This document shows positions 19,660 through 28,369 of a stretch of DNA of 64,000 bases, in pieces. The stretch comes from Jeotgalibaca caeni (GTDB taxonomy: Bacteria; Bacillota; Bacilli; Lactobacillales; Aerococcaceae), in the NCBI RefSeq assembly GCF_028863945.1, contig NZ_JARBEA010000005.1, forward strand, positions 17,122 through 81,121, in the 5' to 3' direction. Made by a program: the position numbers and the translations under genes. The notes under the pieces were generated by a model. That model made no database searches and was not told where the DNA came from. It worked only from the letters and a program-made list of their open reading frames with translations. Numbering within the stretch: position 1 is the first letter of the stretch; each line of letters begins with the position of its first letter.

Positions 19660-20091
19660 CTACAATCCGAAATCAATCATATTTTCTGCAATGTCTTCAA
19701 AGGAGTCAGCCGCATCTTCTGCGAACTCTTCCCATTGGTCATTGCTCCAAATTTCAATGCGATCACTTACGCCGATGATTCGGCATTCTTTTTCAATTTT
19801 TGCGTAGTCCAGTAATGTCTTCGGGATATTGATTCTTCCCTGCTTATCGATTTCAGCCTCTATTGCAGCTGAATAGAAAAACCGCACGAACGAACGTGCT
19901 TCTTTCTTGGAAAGGGGGAGTTGTTTCATCTTTTCTTGCATGATTTCCCATTGCCCCATTGTGTAACCAAACAGGCAGCCATCCAGTCCTCTTGTGAGAA
20001 TAAAGGACGCACCTAGTTCTTCACGGAATTTCGCCGGCATAATAATCCGACCTTTAGCATCCATATTGTGTTTGTATTCGCCCATGAGCAT
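19660..20091 (-). CDS. mraZ: Transcriptional regulator MraZ
   Basis: A 143-residue protein with two tandem SpoVT/AbrB-like halves, first half [19 protein letters not shown], second half [16 protein letters not shown], each with a DxxGR turn. MraZ forms a ring-shaped oligomer and represses its own dcw operon. It is the first gene of the cluster. Upstream are three GTGG repeats spaced exactly 10 bp, the arrangement MraZ is known to bind. GGGGTG precedes the ATG. Confidence 0.97.
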   Translation of the reverse strand: MLMGEYKHNMDAKGRIIMPAKFREELGASFILTRGLDGCLFGYTMGQWEIMQEKMKQLPLSKKEARSFVRFFYSAAIEAEIDKQGRINIPKTLLDYAKIEKECRIIGVSDRIEIWSNDQWEEFAEDAADSFEDIAENMIDFGL

Positions 20092-20102
20092 GAGAATTCA
20101 CC

Positions 20103-20152
20103 CCACTTTCCATCATGGATTTAGTCTACCACAATCCCCCACTTCCAACCAC
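20103..20152 (-). promoter_or_regulatory. Putative MraZ operator: GTGG repeats at 10-bp spacing
   Basis: On the minus strand GTGG occurs at 20152-20149, 20142-20139 and 20132-20129, i.e. one helical turn apart, and a fourth copy at 20106-20103 lies beside the mraZ ribosome site. A -10-like TAGACT follows the third copy, with no strong -35. Known MraZ sites are short G-rich direct repeats on one face of the helix, so this is the expected autoregulatory region. Confidence 0.65.
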
Positions 20153-20189
20153 CATTTCTGGAATAAATTCGTAAAAAAATGCACAAAAC

Positions 20190-20221
20190 AAAAAAATCCA
20201 GAATTGCATCAAGCAATCCTA
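20190..20221 (-). terminator. Probable terminator after bgsA
   Basis: Minus strand: GGATTGC-TTGAT-GCAATTC stem (one G-T pair), then CTGGATTTTTTT. It lies 13 bases past the bgsA stop and upstream of the mraZ promoter region, although the stem is short. Confidence 0.6.
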
Positions 20222-20233
20222 GACTCCATCTGT

Positions 20234-21274
20234 TTATTTATTTGCTTTTTGTGTTTTAGATGCGGTGGGAGATGTTCCCAATTTTATTGCTGTTTGATAC
20301 ACTTCCTTTAGCTGCTCGCCTATTTTATGTATATCTCGCTCCGAAACTTTTTTTCGTGCCGCTTGTTTTAATGAAGGGAGTGTTCCATCCAAAATCCCTT
20401 TGATTTGTTTTTCAAAATCAATCAGGTTCGCTCCTTTATACAATTCCTTGCTGTGTTCGTATTCTGCATAAATTGGAATATCTCGCACGAGAATATTTTG
20501 TTCCATCGCCATCGCTTCCATCAGAACGATCCCTTCCGTTTCTTCATACGTTGGAAAGAAGAACAGATCCGCACCAGCATAGGCCTTTCGTAGTTCAGCT
20601 GGTGAGACATAGCCGGCGAAACGTAAATTAGGTAATTCCGTCCGTACGGCTTGCCGGATTTCTTTTGGAACTTGTTTTAGGTTGAGTGCACCGAACCAAA
20701 TAAAGTGTACTTCCGGCATGCGCTTGGCTAATTCAACAAAATCCAAAATCCCTTTTCGTTTGATATAAAGTCCTACCGCCATGACCACTTTATCCGTTTT
20801 CTTATACTGGTACGTTTCCCGAAATTCTTCCCGCATAACAGGCGTGCTCTGGTAATAGCGCAAGTCAATTCCATTCGATACCGGATAGATGGGTTTGGTT
20901 ACCCCTGCTTGCTCCAATAATTGCTTGGAATAAAAGGTTGGTGTAATGATGACATCGCCTAAGTTGTAACAATGCACAATCCAACGGCGAAATAGAGGCG
21001 CTACTTGATTAGAAAACAAAAAAGAATTGCGGAAATCTTCTTCTGTTGAATGAGCATGATACACAACAGGAATCCCTTTTTTCTTCCACTTCTTCACGAA
21101 GATACGGGATTTTAAGAAATAGGTATTAATATGGACCAGATCAAAGTCCTCTTTTTCATTGGTTGTAAAAGGAACTTTTGCCAGCTCCAAGGCTTGTTGT
21201 TGATGCTTGATGGCCCTGCCTAACCCCGATTTTTGAATCCATTTCATTCCTTCTGAATACAATAAAACCTTCAT
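20234..21274 (-). CDS. bgsA: Glycosyltransferase, BgsA-type diglucosyldiacylglycerol synthase
   Basis: A 346-residue GT-B (family 4) glycosyltransferase. It opens MKVLLYSEGMKWIQKSGLGRAI, carries the HAHS motif after a YHAH strand, VSNGIDLRYY at the domain hinge, and the EX7E motif region EETEGIVLMEAMAMEQ near residues 255-270. It closely resembles enterococcal BgsA, which adds a second glucose to glucosyldiacylglycerol to form the lipoteichoic-acid glycolipid anchor. The partner BgsB-type enzyme, usually adjacent, is here at 31.9-33.1 kb. No membrane segment is seen; such enzymes bind the membrane peripherally. Substrate is inferred from similarity. Confidence 0.8.
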   Translation of the reverse strand: MKVLLYSEGMKWIQKSGLGRAIKHQQQALELAKVPFTTNEKEDFDLVHINTYFLKSRIFVKKWKKKGIPVVYHAHSTEEDFRNSFLFSNQVAPLFRRWIVHCYNLGDVIITPTFYSKQLLEQAGVTKPIYPVSNGIDLRYYQSTPVMREEFRETYQYKKTDKVVMAVGLYIKRKGILDFVELAKRMPEVHFIWFGALNLKQVPKEIRQAVRTELPNLRFAGYVSPAELRKAYAGADLFFFPTYEETEGIVLMEAMAMEQNILVRDIPIYAEYEHSKELYKGANLIDFEKQIKGILDGTLPSLKQAARKKVSERDIHKIGEQLKEVYQTAIKLGTSPTASKTQKANK

Positions 21275-21283
21275 GGCGTCCCC

Positions 21284-21661
21284 CTATCCTCTCATAAACT
21301 GGACGATTCGAGCAATCGCCAAACCATAGTACGCTATAAATCCAAGCAGAAAAACAAATTTAAGAAAGAACGAAAGGACCATACCTGTCCGCCGTCTCTT
21401 CTGTCCATGCTCAAACACGATGGTAAGGAGCAAACCAATGATGAAGCTGGCAAACAGAAAATGTGGCAGTAAGCTGTAGGTCAGTAAACGAACACTTAAA
21501 ATATGAATTCCCACTAATAGAATTGGCAAAACGACATCCGTAACAGAAAGTTTGAATTTATTTCGGTACTGCAAATAAGGGCGGAAAAATAATTGAATGA
21601 ACATAATTTCTAAAATTGGAAAAATATATAAAAAGAGTTCTAATAAATCGAAACTCACCAT
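21284..21661 (-). CDS. DUF3397 family membrane protein
   Basis: A 125-residue integral membrane protein with about four hydrophobic segments and basic loops (YLQYRNKFK, HGQKRRR). It matches the DUF3397 family of unknown function, found in Firmicutes near rpmF and the dcw cluster. The frame is open to 21742, but that part has no membrane or conserved character, and GAGGG stands 5 bases before the ATG at 21661 (MVSFDLLEL), so I start there. bgsA follows 9 bases downstream, so the two are probably cotranscribed. Confidence 0.75.
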   Translation of the reverse strand: MVSFDLLELFLYIFPILEIMFIQLFFRPYLQYRNKFKLSVTDVVLPILLVGIHILSVRLLTYSLLPHFLFASFIIGLLLTIVFEHGQKRRRTGMVLSFFLKFVFLLGFIAYYGLAIARIVQFMRG

Positions 21662-21739
21662 GCCCTCACGTCCTTTCCTAAACTTTATCCTTATTGTAAC
21701 GGCTTTGTGACAAAATTTCTTGTTTCTTTGCTTCGAAAA

Positions 21740-21771
21740 CAAAAAAAGAGGCTGGGACTATTCCCGCCTCG
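21740..21771 (-). terminator. Terminator after rpmF
   Basis: Minus strand stem CGAGGCGGGAA / TCCCAGCCTC (one bulge) followed by a T-run of seven. It lies 70 bases beyond the rpmF stop. The bases between (21772-21841) show nothing else recognisable. Confidence 0.75.
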
Positions 21772-21841
21772 TTTCTGTCTTCTGCTATCTTCAGTAAACC
21801 TGATTCAAAAAGTGTTTCAAGAACACAGTCTAAGTGGTTTA

Positions 21842-22021
21842 TTAAGCTTCTTTTGAAACTACTTCTTTGCCGTCATAGTGACCGCAAGATGCACACACGT
21901 GGTGGCTCTTTTTCAGTTCGCCACAATTTGGACAAGCGTTTAAGCCTGGAACTTCCAATTTGTAATGAGTACGTCTTTTAGCCTTGCGTGCTGTTGATGT
22001 TCTTCTTTTAGGTACTGCCAT
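21842..22021 (-). CDS. rpmF: Ribosomal protein bL32
   Basis: A 59-residue large-subunit ribosomal protein. It begins [21 protein letters not shown] and has the zinc-binding form with two CxxC pairs (CPNC and CASC), so this is the zinc-containing C+ paralogue. The open frame reaches 22063, but the canonical start is the ATG at 22021 with GGGAGGTGT 9 bases upstream. It follows yceD by 51 bases, as in most bacteria. Confidence 0.98.
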   Translation of the reverse strand: MAVPKRRTSTARKAKRRTHYKLEVPGLNACPNCGELKKSHHVCASCGHYDGKEVVSKEA

Positions 22022-22072
22022 CTCCTTACACCTCCCTATAATGGTTGCTGCATGTTGCAGCAAGTCGAGCTA

Positions 22073-22630
22073 TCATTCTTTGTCTTCTTCGTCTTCCAGA
22101 AGAGCTTTCAACTTCGCTAAGCGTGGGTCGATTTTCCCTTCTTTTTCTTGCGTTCTTTTTTGCTGATATTCTTCTTCCGAGACTAGAACCCAATCATTGC
22201 CAGTTGGCATTTCATTTGATTTCATTTCCTCTTCTGTCAAAATTTGACTTGGAATATTCAGTAAAATTGTATCCTCAATCGCCTCAATTAAATCAACTTC
22301 TCCGTCTTCAATAGGTATCACTACCTCAGAGAGGTCATCAGTTTGAGCTGATCCGATTTCCATTTCCACGTAGGTTTCATTAATGGGCACACTGATTCGT
22401 ACATCTACCGGCGTCAAAGAACGAGACGAAGGTAGGGTGATCGTATAGTCGATCTGGAAATTGGCAAGTACGGCATGGTTCTCATAAAGTAAAAAACCAG
22501 CTGCGTGAATATCAGAGACTGCCAGGATTTCGCGATCCCTTTTCATCAATGATGATTCCCGGTTTACCGTTTGGTCAAAATACAGCGGTTCACCACGATG
22601 TTCTTGGATTTTTTTTAAGGTCCATTTCAT
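22073..22630 (-). CDS. yceD: YceD family (DUF177) protein
   Basis: A 185-residue protein of the YceD/DUF177 family, almost always encoded before rpmF and thought to help 23S rRNA or ribosome assembly. Two aromatic/acidic conserved blocks are visible (an N-terminal beta domain ending in VDVRISVPINETYVEM and a C-terminal PRLAKLKALLEDEEDKE). The frame opens at 22654; the ATG at 22630 (MKWTLKK) with GGGGTGAAGG upstream is preferred. A near-consensus promoter sits 30 bases upstream. Confidence 0.88.
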   Translation of the reverse strand: MKWTLKKIQEHRGEPLYFDQTVNRESSLMKRDREILAVSDIHAAGFLLYENHAVLANFQIDYTITLPSSRSLTPVDVRISVPINETYVEMEIGSAQTDDLSEVVIPIEDGEVDLIEAIEDTILLNIPSQILTEEEMKSNEMPTGNDWVLVSEEEYQQKRTQEKEGKIDPRLAKLKALLEDEEDKE

Positions 22631-22659
22631 TTCCTTCACCCCATAAAATAACAAATTGA

Positions 22660-22688
22660 ATTATACTAGTCTAAAAATTGTTTGTCAA
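22660..22688 (-). promoter_or_regulatory. Near-perfect vegetative promoter of yceD-rpmF
   Basis: Minus strand: -35 TTGACA (22688-22683), 17-base spacer, -10 TATAAT (22665-22660). Both hexamers match the consensus exactly, as expected for strong constitutive ribosomal-protein expression. Confidence 0.9.
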
Positions 22689-22726
22689 TGTATTTTCCTT
22701 TACAACCTCTGTAAAAATTTCATTTG

Positions 22727-23890
22727 TCACTGCCGTATTGGTGAACGCGTATAATTTTGTTCGGAAATATTTGTTGTATTTCCGAGCCGGTATACTTGAT
22801 CTGCTTTTATTTCTACGGCTAGCTGCTCATGATGTTGTTTTTTCAGGTTGGTAATTAATTGTACCATTTTTTTTCGCTGACTTAAATATTGTTGCCCCTT
22901 TTCAGTGAAACCGAGAACTCGAATCGGCTGCTCCTTTTGAAAATACGTCTCGACGTCCTCTTTCTTTATCGAAAGAAGGATTGCTACGCATAGTCGTTGC
23001 AGCCGGACCCACGTCCAGCGTTTGTTTTTCACTAATGTGAGATAGTGATGAAAGGATTCAGCTTCCACAACCATTTTTTTCAACCGATATTCAATTCCCT
23101 CTTCCATTTGGTAAATGGTTCGAAGGGATGCCTCATCTTCCACTAGCACGCGGTACCGCAAGAGCGGCCAGTAGTTCTCCCATGAAACAGCTGACACACC
23201 TGCTTCCACTTCTGGCATCCAGCGAGCGGCTTCTTCTGCCTTACCAGCTTGAATTAAGGTTCGTAAGGCCGTACCACTCGCAAAGGTGTTAGACGCGTTC
23301 AAATCATCATGATGCTTCGCTCCGACGCGCTCAATCACCATCGGCTCCATCGGACGAGAATAGCGGTCATTCTCCTTTAAGTAGGCAAGCCCCAGCTGAT
23401 TATTAGGTTCAAAAATGGACATTGCGAACGCTTCGTGAGGCAAGAGTTTAGACACCACCTGTTGCATTTGGGCAGCGTAGGTTCGGCCGTCATTTCGGAT
23501 TGCTTGAAACTGCTCGTTTATTTCATCCTGATGTTTGAGGATGAAGTCCGTGTACCGGATAAAATCGGTATCCTTGCCACTCTCTGCACCAAAGGAAAGC
23601 GCGTCGCAGCCTAACGCCTGCAAGGTGCGCACGCCTGCTCGAGCGAATAAGTCCGTCGACTGAACCGTACCAAGAACGGATTGCTCCACAACTAGGTCAG
23701 CACCATGGGCTAGGGCCATTTGAGCCCTCGTCCATTTGTCCGCAATCGCCGGCTCTCCGCGTTGCGTAAAATTTCCGCTCATCGAAACAACCATGACCTC
23801 GCTGCCTGTACGTTTCTTCGCTTCTTGCAGGTGGTAGGCATGACCGTTATGGAATGGATTGTATTCCGCTATAATCCCACAACTTTTCAT
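22727..23890 (-). CDS. tmcAL: tRNA(Met) cytidine acetate ligase TmcAL
   Basis: A 387-residue nucleotidyltransferase-fold enzyme (YlbM family) that forms N4-acetylcytidine at the wobble base of elongator tRNA-Met from acetate and ATP. The GIIAEYNPFHNGHAYHL block (residues 4-20) is the HxGH nucleotidyltransferase signature, followed by SGNFTQRGEPA. The frame opens at 23959, but AGGAGGG lies 5 bases before the ATG at 23890 (MKSCGIIAEYNPF). It ends the yqeG-to-tmcAL run. Confidence 0.95.
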   Translation of the reverse strand: MKSCGIIAEYNPFHNGHAYHLQEAKKRTGSEVMVVSMSGNFTQRGEPAIADKWTRAQMALAHGADLVVEQSVLGTVQSTDLFARAGVRTLQALGCDALSFGAESGKDTDFIRYTDFILKHQDEINEQFQAIRNDGRTYAAQMQQVVSKLLPHEAFAMSIFEPNNQLGLAYLKENDRYSRPMEPMVIERVGAKHHDDLNASNTFASGTALRTLIQAGKAEEAARWMPEVEAGVSAVSWENYWPLLRYRVLVEDEASLRTIYQMEEGIEYRLKKMVVEAESFHHYLTLVKNKRWTWVRLQRLCVAILLSIKKEDVETYFQKEQPIRVLGFTEKGQQYLSQRKKMVQLITNLKKQHHEQLAVEIKADQVYRLGNTTNISEQNYTRSPIRQ

Positions 23891-23900
23891 CCGTTCCCTC

Positions 23901-24638
23901 CTACTTCTGACAAACAAAAAACCAGCGCGTAGTTGTAGCTTCCAGTTCATTCTGGCCAAAGTCTGCTTTCACTTCTACCTGAGCGAACCCAGCTGCCTTT
24001 AATAATGCTTGATACGTTTCTAATGGGTAGGAGCGCTCTTCATGAATTTCCTGCATTCTCTGGAACCGGCCATCTTCTTCTTGCACGAAGAAGGTCAGGA
24101 CGTGTTCCACTGCATTCTCCACTTCCAACGCGTAGCTTTCCCATAGGAAGGCATCCTCTTCGTCTTGATAAATGTATTGATAGCCAGGAAAGACTTCGTT
24201 CATTTGGTACAAGGAATGAACATCAAACAAAAAGGTTCCGCCTACTGCCAAGTTATCATAAACGCCCTTGAATACCAACGCCAAATCTTCTTCCTCTGGT
24301 AAGTAACACAAGGAATCAGAGAAACAAGTTACCAAGTCAAAGCTGCCTAATTCTTCTAATTCTCGCATATCTGCTTCTACAAGTTGCAGCGAAACTCGTT
24401 CTTCCACCATCCGCTCATAAGCAAGAGCAAGCATATCATCCGAAAGGTCAACTCCGGTAACTTGATGGCCTTTCTTAGCCAGCTCTACCGCAATGATGCC
24501 TGTACCGCATGCCAATTCCATAATGGACAACGTTTCTTTCTTCGTTGGCTGGTAGCGTTCAATGAAAGCAAGCCAATCTTGATAGGTAGTTTGATCCATT
24601 ACCTTATCGTAAAAGTGGGAAAAGATTTGGTAACTCAT
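23901..24638 (-). CDS. yqeM: Class I SAM-dependent methyltransferase (YqeM-like)
   Basis: A 245-residue Rossmann-fold methyltransferase. Motif I is LACGTGIIAVELAKKGHQVTG (residues about 42-62), with the acidic ribose-binding residue in VDLSDDML; motif II-type DLVTCFSDSLCYL follows. The target is unknown; the gene is found between rsfS and tmcAL in many Firmicutes. Its ATG overlaps the rsfS stop by 4 bases. Product ends 10 bases before tmcAL. Confidence 0.88.
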   Translation of the reverse strand: MSYQIFSHFYDKVMDQTTYQDWLAFIERYQPTKKETLSIMELACGTGIIAVELAKKGHQVTGVDLSDDMLALAYERMVEERVSLQLVEADMRELEELGSFDLVTCFSDSLCYLPEEEDLALVFKGVYDNLAVGGTFLFDVHSLYQMNEVFPGYQYIYQDEEDAFLWESYALEVENAVEHVLTFFVQEEDGRFQRMQEIHEERSYPLETYQALLKAAGFAQVEVKADFGQNELEATTTRWFFVCQK

Positions 24639-24994
24639 TGTTCGCTTACCATGTCGCTAATATCAACGAGTGGCGCATCGCTCCACAATTTTTCAAGGTT
24701 GTAGTACGAACGCTCTTCCGAACTGAACACATGCACAATGACATCTGTTAAATCAAGCAAGGTCCATTTTCCTGAATCTTTTCCTTCTTGGTTCTTGATA
24801 TCAATTTTATTTTTATGAACGGCTTCTACAATCCCGTCTACGATTGCTTGCATCTGACGTTCATTGCGCCCATTCATAACTACAAAATAATCACCTAGAG
24901 ACGTGAGGCCACGTACATCCATTACCATAATTTGATCCGCTAATTTGTCGTCCGCTGCTCGGACCACTACTTCTAAAATTTCTTCACTATTCAA
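24635..24994 (-). CDS. rsfS: Ribosome silencing factor RsfS
   Basis: A 119-residue protein (RsfS/Iojap/YqeL) that binds uL14 on free 50S subunits and blocks joining with 30S when nutrients fall. The signature MDVRGLTSLGDYFVVMNG and a C-terminal DVIVHVFSSEERSYYNLEKLW are present. It starts 20 bases after yqeK; AGGGAGG is close upstream. Confidence 0.97.
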   Translation of the reverse strand: MNSEEILEVVVRAADDKLADQIMVMDVRGLTSLGDYFVVMNGRNERQMQAIVDGIVEAVHKNKIDIKNQEGKDSGKWTLLDLTDVIVHVFSSEERSYYNLEKLWSDAPLVDISDMVSEQ

Positions 24995-25014
24995 TCGATT
25001 TATCCTCCCTTAAG

Positions 25015-25611
25015 TTAAACCCATGTGTTATAGACCGTTACGGTATGCGGGTAGATCCGCTTCCCTGTTTGGACTAAATGCAAAAGGGTTTGGGTTATTT
25101 TATAGATACAGGCTTCATCTAAATCTTTCTTTGCTAATTCACGAGCTTTTTCTACCCCGGGAAAGTCACGTCCCGATTCGGTGTAATCAGCAATAAATAA
25201 TATTTTCCCAATCAGGGACATTTCTTCTCCGCCAATGGTATGTTGATCAATGGCTTGTAAGATTTCATGATCTTCGACACCGAATGTTTCTTTAGCATAG
25301 TAGGCTCCAACTGGACCATGCCAAATTTGACTGCCGTAATCCAGCAAGACAGCTTCTATGTGCCCATCTGAAACCAAACCTTCTATTTCCGAACGGCTGC
25401 TATCTTTTGCGTAGTCATGAAGCAGGGCCGCAATGCTGCACGCCTCTGGATCTGCTCCATACTGCTTCGCCAGCAACAAGGCCGCTTCTTCTACACGCAA
25501 AATATGTTCGAAGCGTGATTTTTTAACCTTTGTTCTCACTTCTTCTAATAAATCAGAGCGAGTCCATGTGGTGTAACGGTTGGGATAAGCCACAGGTTCA
25601 ATATTAGTCAC
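25015..25611 (-). CDS. yqeK: YqeK, HD-domain symmetrical Ap4A hydrolase
   Basis: A 198-residue HD-domain metal-dependent phosphohydrolase. HD-domain residues are visible: H in RFEHILRVEE, the HD pair in AALLHDYAKD, and downstream His residues in WHGPVGAYY and DQHTIGG. YqeK enzymes split Ap4A symmetrically to ADP. The frame opens at 25647, but AAAGGAGGGG is 7 bases before the GTG at 25611, inside the nadD end (8-base overlap), so I take GTG. Confidence 0.92.
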   Translation of the reverse strand: MTNIEPVAYPNRYTTWTRSDLLEEVRTKVKKSRFEHILRVEEAALLLAKQYGADPEACSIAALLHDYAKDSSRSEIEGLVSDGHIEAVLLDYGSQIWHGPVGAYYAKETFGVEDHEILQAIDQHTIGGEEMSLIGKILFIADYTESGRDFPGVEKARELAKKDLDEACIYKITQTLLHLVQTGKRIYPHTVTVYNTWV

Positions 25612-26254
25612 GGTAGAGCCCCTCCTTTTCAATATACTCTGCCACACCTTCAGGCATCAGGTAACGCAAGGAGCGCCCGTTTTTTACCATTTTGCGCACA
25701 TCGGTTGAACTGATGGCAATTTCTGGAGAGTCTACCCAAATAATGGGAAATGAACTTGTTTTTGGATAGCCGGGACGAGCGATGCCGACGAAGTCTACCA
25801 ACTTCACCAGTTCATCAATCCGTTCCCATTTCGGCAAGTAGTCTACCATATCCCCACCAATAATGAAGTAGTAATCTGTGTCAGGATTTTTCTCGCACAG
25901 TTCCTTCATCGTGTCGATCGTATAACTCTTGCCGCCTCTTTCCAACTCTATTGTTTCTACTTCAAACAAGTCGTTCCCTTCAATGGCACGCTTCACCATT
26001 TCGAGTCGATGTTCGCCTTCAATCGCAGACTTTTCATCCACATGAGGAGGTTCAGCATCGGGCATGAAATACACTTTATCTAAGCCCAGCTGCACGCCCG
26101 CTTGCTGGGCGATGATCAAATGTCCAATATGGGGAGGATTGAAGGTGCCGCCTAAAATTCCAACGCGTTTTCTTGTCGGCGCTGCATCTTTCGGCGCAGC
26201 TTCTTCAATCACAAAGAAATTTGTCCTTTCCACCACATCAAATAGTTTGATCAT
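25604..26254 (-). CDS. nadD: Nicotinate mononucleotide adenylyltransferase
   Basis: A 216-residue enzyme that adenylates nicotinate mononucleotide in NAD synthesis. The nucleotidyltransferase motif GILGGTFNPPHIGHLIIA (with HIGH) lies at about residues 32-49 and the C-terminal ISSTDVRKMVKNGRS (ISxTxxR) is complete. About 28 residues precede the usual start, a common extension in Lactobacillales; AAAGGTGG sits upstream of the ATG at 26254. It is coupled to yqeK by overlap. Confidence 0.97.
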   Translation of the reverse strand: MIKLFDVVERTNFFVIEEAAPKDAAPTRKRVGILGGTFNPPHIGHLIIAQQAGVQLGLDKVYFMPDAEPPHVDEKSAIEGEHRLEMVKRAIEGNDLFEVETIELERGGKSYTIDTMKELCEKNPDTDYYFIIGGDMVDYLPKWERIDELVKLVDFVGIARPGYPKTSSFPIIWVDSPEIAISSTDVRKMVKNGRSLRYLMPEGVAEYIEKEGLYRD

Positions 26255-26280
26255 ATAGAATCGTCCACCTTTCTTGAAAG

Positions 26281-26592
26281 TTAGATTTTTTTCACTTGTT
26301 GAGAAATTTTTTGGTATTTTTCTTTCGTGGAAGCACGGAAGAAAATGATTGTTTTGCCGATTTGTTGTACAACAACTGCATCAATGCGCTCTGCCACTTC
26401 TTCTGCTACATCAGCAGCTACTTCATCCGTGTTTTGTAGCAAGTTAATTTTAATTAATTCTCTTTTTTCCAGCGCTTCATCAATTTGCTTGACAATCTCG
26501 TCTGTCAAGCCGGCTTTTCCGATTTGAAAGATGGGTTGTAAATGATGAGCTTCCTTTTTCAAAAATTGTTTTTGTTTTCCTCTTAATTCCAT
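26281..26592 (-). CDS. yhbY: YhbY family ribosome assembly RNA-binding protein
   Basis: A 103-residue CRM-domain protein (YhbY/YqeI). It has LRGKQKQFLKKEAHHLQPIFQIGKAGLT at the N terminus and the GxxG-type KxGKxxI loop (VQQIGKTIIFFR). It associates with pre-50S subunits. It is in its standard place between yqeH and nadD, with AAGAGGAA before the ATG. Confidence 0.95.
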   Translation of the reverse strand: MELRGKQKQFLKKEAHHLQPIFQIGKAGLTDEIVKQIDEALEKRELIKINLLQNTDEVAADVAEEVAERIDAVVVQQIGKTIIFFRASTKEKYQKISQQVKKI

Positions 26593-26608
26593 GATATTCC
26601 TCTTTTTC

Positions 26609-27742
26609 TTAAATTATTTTTGGTCGAATAACGGTGTCAACGCCAGCTGGCACCCATGCTGCTACTTTCCCAGGGCTATGGACAGCAACCCATCCAAGTC
26701 CAGAAAAGACAATGTCAGAAGGTTCTTTAACGTTGAATTCTTTTCTTACTAACATTGGGAATTTTTCAATATCGGTTTCGTTTGGCGGTTGCAATAAGGT
26801 ACCTCTGTGCTTCGCATAAAACTCATCCGCTTTTTCCAACTTCGTACGGTGAATGCTTAATTCATTGGCAAAGTAGCACGTAAAAGAAGAACGCTCGCCA
26901 GACAGGTAATCGAAACGGGCAACTGCCCCCATGAAGAGAACTTGTTCAGGGTTCAGCTGATAGGTCACGGGTTTGATTTCCTTTTCTGGAGAAACAAGAT
27001 TCAAGTCTTTTGCAGACAACACATGTGCCATTTGATGATGGTGGATAATTCCTGGTGTATCAATCAAGAAGGAGCCATCGTCAAGCGGAATCCGGATCTG
27101 ATCCAACGTTGTTCCAGGGAAGCGAGAAGTTGTAATCACATCTTCCTTGTTGCCAGTAGCTGCCTTAATAATTTGGTTCATGATGGTTGATTTTCCGACG
27201 TTCGTCACCCCAACCACATACACATCCTTGCCATCACGGTGCTCTTCAATCAACGCCAACAGGTCATCGATATAGGTAGCTTTCTTGCCGCTGACAAGCA
27301 TCGCATCAACCGGACGCAATCCTGCCGCATAAGCTTGTTGCATCAACCAGTGTTTCACTCGTGCATGCTTCGTAGACTTCGGTAATACATCCACTTTATT
27401 TCCAACCATCAAAACTGGATTCGAGCCGACAAAACGGTGAAGTCCTGGAATCATGCTGCCGTAGACGTCAAAAATATCAACCACATAAACAACCAAGGCA
27501 TCTTCTGAGCCAATTCGGTCTAGCATAGCCAAAAACTCATCATCGGTTGCAGAAACTTTTTCCAATTGATTATAGTGACGCAAACGGAAGCAGCGTTGGC
27601 AGTACAATTCTCCTGTTTCTAGACCTTTTTCCAAGGCACTTGTTGGAGTGTACCCTCTAATCCCTTTTTCTTCTGTTTGAATCTTCGCTCCACAGCCAAT
27701 GCAATAGAGCTCTTCTGTTTCTATTGTTTCTTTCCTATCCAA
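26609..27742 (-). CDS. yqeH: Ribosome biogenesis GTPase YqeH
   Basis: A 377-residue circularly permuted GTPase for 30S assembly. An N-terminal zinc finger (CIGC ... CQRC, residues about 15-55) precedes G motifs in permuted order: G4 VGNKVD, G5 VSGKK, G1 GVTNVGKS, G2 SRFPGTT and G3 DTPG. A C-terminal domain follows. The start overlaps yqeG by 8 bases, so the pair is coupled. Confidence 0.97.
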   Translation of the reverse strand: MDRKETIETEELYCIGCGAKIQTEEKGIRGYTPTSALEKGLETGELYCQRCFRLRHYNQLEKVSATDDEFLAMLDRIGSEDALVVYVVDIFDVYGSMIPGLHRFVGSNPVLMVGNKVDVLPKSTKHARVKHWLMQQAYAAGLRPVDAMLVSGKKATYIDDLLALIEEHRDGKDVYVVGVTNVGKSTIMNQIIKAATGNKEDVITTSRFPGTTLDQIRIPLDDGSFLIDTPGIIHHHQMAHVLSAKDLNLVSPEKEIKPVTYQLNPEQVLFMGAVARFDYLSGERSSFTCYFANELSIHRTKLEKADEFYAKHRGTLLQPPNETDIEKFPMLVRKEFNVKEPSDIVFSGLGWVAVHSPGKVAAWVPAGVDTVIRPKII

Positions 27743-28262
27743 GTTGTTTCCTCCATCTCATATTTGGATCATCTTTCAGTAACTTTTTCATGATAAACCG
27801 TTCGATGAACCGGTTCAACTTTGTGTTCCAAGCATCGGAATTGAGAATGGGAATGACCAAGATGCTGCGAAGACCTGCTCGGTTCGCACCAAACACATCT
27901 GTCAACAATTGGTCGCCAACCATTACGCTATCTTCCAATGGAATTCCCGTCTGTTCAGCTGCTTTCCTGAAAGCTCGACGAGAAGGCTTGAGTGCTCGAG
28001 GAACATAATGCAAATTCAATACTTCGGCTACTTTCTCCACACGATCTCCACTATTATTAGAAATAATGGTAACGGGAATGTTATTTTCTTTCATTTCTTC
28101 AATCCAAGCCAAAAGTTCTTTGGTGCCATTGGGGTTGTTCCATGCGATTAATGTGTTATCAAGATCGGCAAATACAGAACGAATGTTGTGTTTGCGTAAT
28201 TGTTCAGCGGATATTTGGTAAATACTTTCTACCATCCATACGGGTTTGAATTTTTCTAACAT
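27735..28262 (-). CDS. yqeG: YqeG family HAD-type phosphatase
   Basis: A 175-residue HAD-superfamily IIIA phosphatase. The nucleophile motif is DLDNTLIAW (residues about 33-41), motif II is TIISNNSGDRV, and the C-terminal motif is MVGDQLLTDVFGANRAG. Substrate is unknown in bacteria; homologues dephosphorylate phosphatidylglycerol phosphate in eukaryotes. It is the first gene of the run down to tmcAL. AAGGAG lies 7 bases before the ATG. Confidence 0.95.
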   Translation of the reverse strand: MLEKFKPVWMVESIYQISAEQLRKHNIRSVFADLDNTLIAWNNPNGTKELLAWIEEMKENNIPVTIISNNSGDRVEKVAEVLNLHYVPRALKPSRRAFRKAAEQTGIPLEDSVMVGDQLLTDVFGANRAGLRSILVIPILNSDAWNTKLNRFIERFIMKKLLKDDPNMRWRKQLG

Positions 28263-28306
28263 AGATACTCCTTGTACTTAAGTAGTCGTGTAAATAGGAA
28301 CAGCAT

Positions 28307-28335
28307 ATTGTATCTCAATTATAGAGAAATAACAA
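28307..28335 (-). promoter_or_regulatory. Promoter of the yqeG-to-tmcAL operon
   Basis: Minus strand: -35 TTGTTA (28335-28330), 17-base spacer, -10 TACAAT (28312-28307). It lies 45 bases upstream of yqeG and is probably the start of the eight-gene operon. Confidence 0.7.
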
Positions 28336-28369
28336 TAAAATACCAAGGAAAGAGCGTATCATCCTGCTA

